In this document: piece after piece, positions 5,866 through 11,624 of the stretch
Layout of the letters: each line of letters starts with the position of its first letter
How positions within the stretch are numbered: position 1 is the stretch's first letter
Assembly (NCBI GenBank): GCA_046313915.1
Contig: JBKBXX010000102.1
Coordinates: forward strand, 1 to 11,624
From: CAKKQX01 sp046313915
GTDB lineage: Bacteria; Pseudomonadota; Gammaproteobacteria; Burkholderiales; SG8-41
Length of the DNA: 11,624 bases
Direction of reading: 5' to 3'
Notes under the pieces: model-generated
The model's input: the letters and a program-made list of their open reading frames with translations, nothing else
Database searches by the model: none
What the model was told of the DNA's origin: nothing
Made by a program: the position numbers and the translations under genes

Positions 5866-7131
5866 ATGGCTTCGCAGCAATACAAGCAGTGGTCAGTAGT
5901 GACGGCGAGCACATTGGCATTCACGGTATGTTTCATGGTGTGGATGATGTTTGCCGTGATCGGCATTCCGATCAAAAAAGACCTGGGGCTCAACGAAACG
6001 CAGTTTGGTGTTCTGGTGGCGTTGCCGGTGCTCACCGGTTCGCTGATCCGCCTGCCGCTCGGCATGTGGACCGACAAGTTCGGCGGGCGCATCGTGTTTT
6101 TCATTCTCATGCTGTCGACGGTATTTCCGATCTGGCTGATTTCCCGCGCTACCGAATTCTGGCACTTTCTGGTGACCGGCCTGTTCGTGGGCGTGGCGGG
6201 CGGCTCGTTCACGGTTGGCATTGCCTATTGCGCGCGCTGGTTTCCGAGGCATCGCCAAGGGCTGGCCATGGGCATTTTCGGCGTCGGCAATACCGGCGCG
6301 GCGGTTACCAAGCTCGTTGCGCCGAGCATCGTTGTCGCGTACGGCTGGGCCACGGTGCCCAAGGTGTATGCGGTGTTGATGATGGTGACGGCCATCCTCT
6401 TCTGGATTTTCACTTTTACCGACACGGGGCATACCGCAGGGCATTCGAGCGTGACCGTCCGCGAACAACTGCAGGCACTGAAAGACCCGGCGGTCTGGAG
6501 ATACAGCCAGTACTATTCCATCGTGTTTGGCGGTTACGTTGCCCTGTCGCTGTGGATGACCAAGTACTACATTTCCGAGTACGGTTTCGACATCCGGCTG
6601 GCGGCGCTGCTGGCCGCCGCATTCAGCATTCCGGGAGGCGTGCTGCGTGCCATCGGCGGCTGGTTTTCCGACCGGTTCGGGGCGCATACGGTGACGTGGT
6701 GGGTGTTGTGGGTCGCTCTCGTGTGCCTGTTTTTTCTGTCCTACCCCCAAACCGTGGTCACCATTCAAACCGTGACCGGCCCCCAAACCTTTCACATCGG
6801 TCTCAATTCGACCGTGTTCACCATAATCATGTTCACCATGGGCATTGCTTTTGCGATAGGCAAGGCATCGGTGTTCAAGTACATCTCCGACGATTACCCC
6901 CACAACATCGGCGTGGTGTCGGGGGTGGTGGGTCTGGCGGGAGGGATGGGCGGTTTCGTTCTGCCCATCATGTTTGGCGCACTGGTAGATCTGACGGGCA
7001 TCCGTTCCTCCGCCTTCATGCTGATGTTCGGCATCGTTTGGGTGTCTTTGATGTGGATGTACTTCGCCGAGGTGCGACCCGTGGAAGCGGAACAGAGCAA
7101 ACTGCGCCCCGACCCCATACATTTCACCTGA
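5866..7131 (+). CDS. narK1: Nitrate/nitrite transporter, NarK1 type (NNP family, MFS)
   Basis: An inner-membrane major facilitator protein of 421 residues with about 12 transmembrane helices. NarK1-type members are generally thought to take up nitrate with protons. The nitrate-coordinating arginines of the family correspond to Arg62 (GSLIRLPLG) and Arg261 (GGVLRAIGGWFSDRFG). Nitrate-signature glycine motifs lie at about 107-127 (GVAGGSFTVGIAYCARWFP) and 350-371 (VVSGVVGLAGGMGGF). The MFS loop motif WTDKFGGR is at 68-75. A strong SD, AAGGAG, lies 6 bp before the ATG. narK2 follows 24 bp downstream, so the two are surely one transcript. Assignment to type 1 rests on overall resemblance and order; the transport mode is inferred. 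Confidence 0.9.
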   Translation: MASQQYKQWSVVTASTLAFTVCFMVWMMFAVIGIPIKKDLGLNETQFGVLVALPVLTGSLIRLPLGMWTDKFGGRIVFFILMLSTVFPIWLISRATEFWHFLVTGLFVGVAGGSFTVGIAYCARWFPRHRQGLAMGIFGVGNTGAAVTKLVAPSIVVAYGWATVPKVYAVLMMVTAILFWIFTFTDTGHTAGHSSVTVREQLQALKDPAVWRYSQYYSIVFGGYVALSLWMTKYYISEYGFDIRLAALLAAAFSIPGGVLRAIGGWFSDRFGAHTVTWWVLWVALVCLFFLSYPQTVVTIQTVTGPQTFHIGLNSTVFTIIMFTMGIAFAIGKASVFKYISDDYPHNIGVVSGVVGLAGGMGGFVLPIMFGALVDLTGIRSSAFMLMFGIVWVSLMWMYFAEVRPVEAEQSKLRPDPIHFT

Positions 7132-7155
7132 TCGAAGTCCACTTTAGGAACGACC

Positions 7156-8601
7156 ATGAATGCTCAAAATGTTTCGACCAAGCCCAGAATCGGCAGCGTG
7201 CTGCACGTCTGGACACCGGAAGACAAGGCTTTCTGGGAGCGCGAAGGCAAGGCGATCGCCACCATCAACCTGTGGATTTCCATTCCTGCGCTGCTTCTCG
7301 CCTTTGCGGTGTGGATGGTGTGGAGCGTGGTGGTGGTCAACCTGCCCAACATCGGCTTCAAATTCACCACCAACCAGCTGTTCTGGCTGGCGGCGCTGCC
7401 CGGTCTGTCCGGTGCGACGCTGCGCATATTCTATTCATTCATGGTGCCGATTTTCGGCGGACGCAAATGGACGGCGATCTCTACCGCATCGCTACTGCTG
7501 CCGGCGTTGGGTATCGGCTTCGCCGTACAGGATCCCACCACCAGTTATCCCACGTTCGTGGTGCTGGCACTGTTGTGCGGATTCGGCGGCGGCAATTTCG
7601 CTTCCAGCATGGCCAACATCAGCTTCTTTTTTCCCAAGGAACGCAAAGGTTCGGCGCTGGGATTGAACGCAGGTCTCGGCAACCTGGGCGTCTCGGTCGT
7701 GCAGTTCGTCGTGCCGCTGGTGATTACCGCCAGTGTTTTCGGGGCGCTGGGTGGCGAGCCACAGACCTGGATCAAAGGTGACGAGACCAGGCAGATATGG
7801 TTGCAGAATGCGGGGTTTATCTGGGTGCCGTTCATCCTGGTTGCGACCATTGCGGCATGGTTCGGCATGAACGACATCGCCAGCGCAAAGGCGTCGTTTT
7901 CCGAGCAGGCCGTGATTTTCAAGCGCAAACACAACTGGATCATGTGCTGGCTGTACCTCGGCACCTTCGGTTCCTTCATCGGCTACTCGGCTGGCTTTCC
8001 AATGCTTATCAAGTCACAGTTTCCGGAAGTGAACGCACTGAGCTATGCATTTCTCGGTCCGCTGGTCGGCGCGGTGATCCGGCCTTTCGGCGGCTGGCTG
8101 TCCGACAAGCTGGGCGGGGCGCCGGTCACATTCTGGAATTTCATCGCGATGGCGCTGGCAGTGGTGGGAGTGCTATATTTTTTGCCGAAAGGATCGGCAG
8201 GCGCACTGGCGCTGCCGTGGGGGCCCACGGACGGCAACTTCTATGGTTTTCTCGCCATGTTCATGCTGCTCTTCCTGACCACCGGTATCGGCAACGGTTC
8301 GACCTTCCGCATGATCCCGGTCATTTTCATGACCGAGCGTTTGCGCGACGCCGAGGGCAAGGGGCAGGCGGCGAAGGAACAGGCGATCAAGGACGCCAAC
8401 AAGGAAGCGGCGGCGGTGCTGGGCTTTAGCTCGGCAATAGCCGCCTACGGCGGGTTTTTCATTCCCAAGAGCTACGGCACTTCGATTGCCATGACTGGCG
8501 GCCCCGAAGGTGCGCTCTATCTGTTCATCGTGTTCTACATCACCTGCATTGCCATGACATGGTGGTACTACTCGCGCAAGAACGCGGAGATGCCATGCTG
8601 A
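7156..8601 (+). CDS. narK2: Nitrate/nitrite transporter, NarK2 type (NNP family, MFS)
   Basis: An inner-membrane transporter of 481 residues with about 12 helices, closely resembling E. coli NarK, which exchanges nitrate for nitrite. Substrate-binding arginines correspond to Arg90 (GATLRIFYSF) and Arg309 (GAVIRPFGGWLSDKLG), near E. coli Arg89 and Arg305. The first signature reads GFGGGNFASSMANISFFFP (142-160), followed by GLNAGLGNLGVS (169-180); the second is around 422-437 (LGFSSAIAAYGGFFIP). A charged cytoplasmic loop (about 394-418) precedes the second signature, as in E. coli NarK. The SD AGGAA (7146-7150) is 5 bp before the ATG. The gene probably supplies nitrate to NarG and removes its product. 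The stop is followed by an 87-bp gap with a heptamer repeat array before narG. Confidence 0.92.
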   Translation: MNAQNVSTKPRIGSVLHVWTPEDKAFWEREGKAIATINLWISIPALLLAFAVWMVWSVVVVNLPNIGFKFTTNQLFWLAALPGLSGATLRIFYSFMVPIFGGRKWTAISTASLLLPALGIGFAVQDPTTSYPTFVVLALLCGFGGGNFASSMANISFFFPKERKGSALGLNAGLGNLGVSVVQFVVPLVITASVFGALGGEPQTWIKGDETRQIWLQNAGFIWVPFILVATIAAWFGMNDIASAKASFSEQAVIFKRKHNWIMCWLYLGTFGSFIGYSAGFPMLIKSQFPEVNALSYAFLGPLVGAVIRPFGGWLSDKLGGAPVTFWNFIAMALAVVGVLYFLPKGSAGALALPWGPTDGNFYGFLAMFMLLFLTTGIGNGSTFRMIPVIFMTERLRDAEGKGQAAKEQAIKDANKEAAAVLGFSSAIAAYGGFFIPKSYGTSIAMTGGPEGALYLFIVFYITCIAMTWWYYSRKNAEMPC

Positions 8602-8605
8602 AGCT

Positions 8606-8678
8606 GGTGATGGGTGACGAGTGATGAGTAAAACCATTCCCGCCCGGCTACCCATTACCCATTCCATTACTCATTACC
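8606..8678. repeat. Inverted array of 7-bp units between narK2 and narG
   Basis: The left arm (8610-8630) is three 7-bp units: ATGGGTG, ACGAGTG, ATGAGTA. The right arm (8649-8678) is TACCCAT, TACCCAT, a shortened TCCAT, TACTCAT and a partial TACC. The arms are reverse complements in unit type and are separated by 18 nt (8631-8648). On the transcript, 8606-8619 can pair with 8665-8678 (13 of 14 positions counting three G-U pairs), and 8624-8631 with 8655-8662 (7 of 8). The stem ends directly before the weak narG SD (GGGG, 8679-8682). Similar heptamer arrays occur as dispersed repeats in some bacterial genomes, so a mobile or repeat origin is possible. No U-tract follows, so a simple terminator is unlikely. 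Confidence 0.75.
8649..8674 (+). promoter_or_regulatory. Cluster of NarL-heptamer-like sites before narG
   Basis: TACCCAT (8649-8655), TACCCAT (8656-8662) and TACTCAT (8668-8674) each match the NarL recognition heptamer TACYYMT exactly; a fourth exact match, TACTCAT, is on the opposite strand at 8624-8630. The 8624-8630 and 8649-8655 pair points head-to-head but is 18 bp apart, not the 2-bp spacing of the high-affinity 7-2-7 arrangement. The same bases are units of the inverted repeat array, so the match may be coincidental. No FNR box is placed to make a separate anaerobic narG promoter. Confidence 0.35.
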
Positions 8679-8688
8679 GGGGTTTGAT

Positions 8689-11624
8689 ATGAGTCACTTT
8701 CTCGACCGACTGATGTTCTTCACCAAGAAGCAGGGCAGTTTTTCGGGAGACCACGGCGTGGTCACCGGCGAGGATCGCACCTGGGAAGACGCGTACCGCA
8801 AGCGCTGGCAGCACGACAAGATCGTGCGCTCCACGCATGGCACCAACTGCACCGGTTCGTGCAGCTGGAAGATCTACGTCAAGGGCGGCATCGTGACCTG
8901 GGAAACCCAGCAGACCGATTATCCGCGGACGCGGCCCGACATGCCGAACCACGAGCCGCGCGGCTGCTCGCGTGGCGCCTCCTACTCGTGGTACCTCTAC
9001 AGCGGCAACCGCCTCAAGTACCCGATGGTGCGCGGGCGGCTGCTCAGGCTGTGGCGCGAAGCGCGCGCGGCGCTCGAGCCCGTCGAAGCGTGGGCCGCGA
9101 TCGTCGAGGATCCCGCGAAGCTCAAGTCCTACCAGTCGGTGCGCGGCATGGGCGGTTTCGTGCGCTCGTCGTGGGACGAGGTCAACGAGATCATCGCCGC
9201 GGCCAACCTCTACACCGCCAGCAAGTACGGTCCCGACCGTATCATCGGTTTTTCGCCGATTCCGGCGATGTCGATGGTGTCGTACGCAGCGGGCAGCCGC
9301 TACCTGTCGCTGATCGGCGGCGTGTGCATGAGCTTCTACGACTGGTACTGCGATCTGCCGCCTTCCAGCCCGCAGACCTGGGGTGAGCAGACCGACGTGC
9401 CGGAGTCGGCCGACTGGTACAACTCCAACTTCATCATCGCCTGGGGCTCCAACGTGCCACAGACACGCACGCCGGATGCGCACTTCTTCACCGAGGTGCG
9501 CTACAAGGGCGCCAAGACGGTGGCGATCACTCCCGATTATTCGGAAGTCGCCAAGCTGTGCGACACCTGGCTGCATCCCAAGCAGGGCACCGATGCGGCG
9601 CTGGGCATGGCCCTCGGACACGTGATTCTCAACGAGTACCATCTTGCCGGGAAAAGCGCCTACTTCGAGGATTACTGCCGCCGCTATACCGACATGCCGA
9701 TGCTGGTGCGCCTCAAGAAGCAGGACGGCGCCTGGGTGCCCGAGCGCTTCGTGCGCGCTGCGGATTTTGCCGACCAGCTCGGCGAAACCAACAATCCCGA
9801 ATGGAAAACGGTTGCCATCGACGAGCCCAGCGGCAGGACCGTGGCGCCGCTCGGTTCCATCGGCTATCGCTGGGGCGAGAAAGGCAAGTGGAACCTCGAG
9901 GAAAAGGCTGGACCGGACGGCGCGGCGACGCGGCTGCGGCTCACGCTGACGGGCAGCCACGATGCGGTGGTGCCGGTCGCCTTCCCGTATTTCGGCGGGC
10001 AGGAGCACGAGCATTTCACCGAAAGCAGGCACGACGCAATCCTGCAGCGCAATGTCGCAGTGAAAAAGCTCGAACTGAGAGATGGCGAATGCCTGGTGGC
10101 GACGGTCTATGACCTGTTGCTTGCCAACTACGGCCTCGACCGCGGCCTGGGCGGTGCCAATGTCGCCCGCTCCTACGACGACGATGTGCCCTATACGCCG
10201 GCATGGCAGGAGAAAATCACCGGCGTCAAGCGCGACCAGGTGATCAAGCTGGCGCGTGAATTTGCCGACAACGCCGACAAGACGCACGGCAAATCGATGA
10301 TCATCATCGGCGCCGCGATGAATCACTGGTACCACTCGGACATGAACTACCGTGCCGTGATCAATCTGCTGGTGATGTGCGGCTGCATCGGCCAGTCGGG
10401 CGGCGGCTGGGCGCATTACGTCGGCCAGGAAAAACTCAGGCCGCAGACCGGCTGGACCGCGCTCGCTTTCGCGCTCGACTGGGCGCGCCCGCCGCGGCAC
10501 ATGAATTCGACATCGTTTTTCTACGCCCACACCGACCAGTGGCGCTACGAGCAATTGCCGGTGCGCGACATCCTGTCGCCGCTGGCGCGCGCCGAGGACT
10601 ACAGCGGCAGCCTGATCGACTTCAACGTACGTGCCGAGCGCATGGGCTGGCTGCCTTCGGCGCCGCAGCTGCAGACCAATCCGCTGCAGGTGTGTAAGGA
10701 CGCGGCGGCGGCCGGAGTCGATCCCAAGGACTACGCGGTCAAGGCGCTGAAGGAGGGCACGCTGCGTTTTTCGTGCGAAGACCCCGACAATCCGCTCAAT
10801 TTCCCGCGCAACATGTTCGTGTGGCGTTCCAACCTGCTCGGCTCCTCGGGCAAGGGCCACGAGTACTTTCTCAAGCATCTGCTCGGCACCCAGCACGGCG
10901 TGCAGGGCAAGGATCTCGGCGCGAGCGGCGGCGAGAAGCCCGAAACGGTGGTGTGGCACGACCAGGCCCCCGAAGGCAAGCTCGATCTGCTGGTGACGCT
11001 GGATTTCCGCATGTCGACGACCTGCCTGTATTCCGACGTCGTGCTGCCGACCGCGACCTGGTACGAGAAAAACGATCTCAACACCTCGGACATGCATCCG
11101 TTCATCCATCCGCTGTCGACGGCGGTCGATCCGGTGTGGCAGGCGAGGAGCGACTGGGAGATCTACAAAGGCATTGCCCGCAAGTTCTCGGAACTCGCGC
11201 CTGGCCATCTCGGCGTCGAGAAGGATCTGGTGCTGGTGCCGACGCTGCACGACACGCCGGGCGAGCTGGCGCAGCCGCTGGAAGTCAAGGACTGGAAAAA
11301 AGGCCAGTGCGAGCCGGTGCCGGGCAAAACCATGCCGGCCATGGTGGTGATCGAGCGTGATTATCCCAACGTCTACAAGCGTTTCACCGCGCTGGGGCCG
11401 CTGATGACCAAGATCGGCAACGGCGGCAAGGGCATCGCCTGGAAGACCGAAGCCGAAGTCAAGCTGCTCGGCGAGCTCAACTACACGGTCACCGAACCGG
11501 GGCCGACCGAGGGGCTGCCGAGAATCGAAACCGATATCGATGCCGCCGAAGTGGTGCTGGCGCTGGCCCCCGAGACCAATGGCGCGGTGGCGGTCAAGGC
11601 GTGGGCAGCGCTGTCCGAGATCAC
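8689..11624 (+). CDS. narG: Respiratory nitrate reductase alpha subunit NarG, 5' part (3' end outside window)
   Basis: The catalytic subunit of membrane-bound nitrate reductase reduces nitrate to nitrite on the cytoplasmic side, with electrons from quinol via NarI and NarH. An uninterrupted frame of 978 codons is visible; E. coli NarG has about 1247 residues, so roughly 270 are missing. The FS0 [4Fe-4S] ligands are His50, Cys54, Cys58 and Cys93 (HGTNCTGSCSWK; RGCSRG). The molybdenum ligand corresponds to Asp222 (YDWYCDLPP). Bis-MGD binding segments such as WGSNVPQTRTPDAHFF and NHWYHSDMNYRA are intact. The start is supported by MSHFLDRL, matching E. coli MSKFLDRF, and there is no Tat signal. 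The SD is weak (GGGG, 8679-8682) and abuts the heptamer stem. narHJI are expected downstream. Confidence 0.96.
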   Translation, partial: MSHFLDRLMFFTKKQGSFSGDHGVVTGEDRTWEDAYRKRWQHDKIVRSTHGTNCTGSCSWKIYVKGGIVTWETQQTDYPRTRPDMPNHEPRGCSRGASYSWYLYSGNRLKYPMVRGRLLRLWREARAALEPVEAWAAIVEDPAKLKSYQSVRGMGGFVRSSWDEVNEIIAAANLYTASKYGPDRIIGFSPIPAMSMVSYAAGSRYLSLIGGVCMSFYDWYCDLPPSSPQTWGEQTDVPESADWYNSNFIIAWGSNVPQTRTPDAHFFTEVRYKGAKTVAITPDYSEVAKLCDTWLHPKQGTDAALGMALGHVILNEYHLAGKSAYFEDYCRRYTDMPMLVRLKKQDGAWVPERFVRAADFADQLGETNNPEWKTVAIDEPSGRTVAPLGSIGYRWGEKGKWNLEEKAGPDGAATRLRLTLTGSHDAVVPVAFPYFGGQEHEHFTESRHDAILQRNVAVKKLELRDGECLVATVYDLLLANYGLDRGLGGANVARSYDDDVPYTPAWQEKITGVKRDQVIKLAREFADNADKTHGKSMIIIGAAMNHWYHSDMNYRAVINLLVMCGCIGQSGGGWAHYVGQEKLRPQTGWTALAFALDWARPPRHMNSTSFFYAHTDQWRYEQLPVRDILSPLARAEDYSGSLIDFNVRAERMGWLPSAPQLQTNPLQVCKDAAAAGVDPKDYAVKALKEGTLRFSCEDPDNPLNFPRNMFVWRSNLLGSSGKGHEYFLKHLLGTQHGVQGKDLGASGGEKPETVVWHDQAPEGKLDLLVTLDFRMSTTCLYSDVVLPTATWYEKNDLNTSDMHPFIHPLSTAVDPVWQARSDWEIYKGIARKFSELAPGHLGVEKDLVLVPTLHDTPGELAQPLEVKDWKKGQCEPVPGKTMPAMVVIERDYPNVYKRFTALGPLMTKIGNGGKGIAWKTEAEVKLLGELNYTVTEPGPTEGLPRIETDIDAAEVVLALAPETNGAVAVKAWAALSEI

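Noticed and set aside
5742..7781. 679-codon + strand frame across narK1 and the start of narK2
   Set aside because: It overlaps two clear transporter genes in another frame, has a His/Arg/Gly-rich non-membrane product and no credible start or domain.
8684..8697. FNR-like sequence TTGAT-ATGA-GTCAC at the narG start codon
   Set aside because: It resembles the ccoS box (12 of 14 bases), but only 3 of 5 bases of the second half-site match the consensus. It also overlaps the narG ATG, where it could not activate narG; probably chance.
8674..11250. 858-codon open frame on the - strand opposite narG
   Set aside because: It is a shadow frame produced by G/C-rich third positions. Its product is His/Arg-rich with no domain, while the + strand frame encodes a full NarG sequence with all cofactor ligands.

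Overview
The window is GC-rich (the third codon position is strongly G/C), with tightly packed genes all on the + strand. Protein similarity, recognised from memory, and the gene order suggest a denitrifying or nitrate-respiring betaproteobacterium. That placement is an inference; no rRNA or other phylogenetic marker is present.

Layout. (1) 1-2212 is the end of a cbb3 cytochrome oxidase maturation locus. It holds the 3' part of ccoI (copper P-type ATPase), a 144-bp gap with a near-consensus FNR/ANR box and a matching -10, then ccoS. (2) 2250-2861 encodes a hemerythrin-domain protein in the same transcriptional direction as ccoS. (3) 2937-5652 encodes a NarX-type nitrate sensor kinase and a NarL-type response regulator. 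Their junction carries a 110-bp segment flanked by a 19-bp near-perfect direct repeat and filled by a 37-codon mini-ORF. (4) 5866-8601 encodes two nitrate/nitrite transporters, NarK1 type and NarK2 type, 24 bp apart. (5) An 87-bp gap holds an inverted array of 7-bp units that also match the NarL heptamer. (6) From 8689 to the window end is narG, the catalytic subunit of membrane-bound nitrate reductase, complete at its N-terminus and cut by the window edge about 270 residues early; narHJI would be expected beyond.

How the genes work together. The window joins the two low-oxygen respiratory options. CcoI and CcoS supply copper and cofactors to the high-affinity cbb3 oxidase. NarX/NarL sense nitrate and nitrite. 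NarK1/NarK2 import nitrate and export nitrite, and NarG reduces nitrate at the inner face of the membrane. The hemerythrin-like protein between the two blocks may handle O2, NO or iron, but its ligand cannot be read from sequence.

I see no phage, transposase, CRISPR, toxin-antitoxin or other accessory system, and no RNA gene. The gene content is well known. The unusual material is in the junctions: the FNR-controlled separation of ccoS from ccoI, the duplicated narX/narL junction, and the heptamer array in front of narG.
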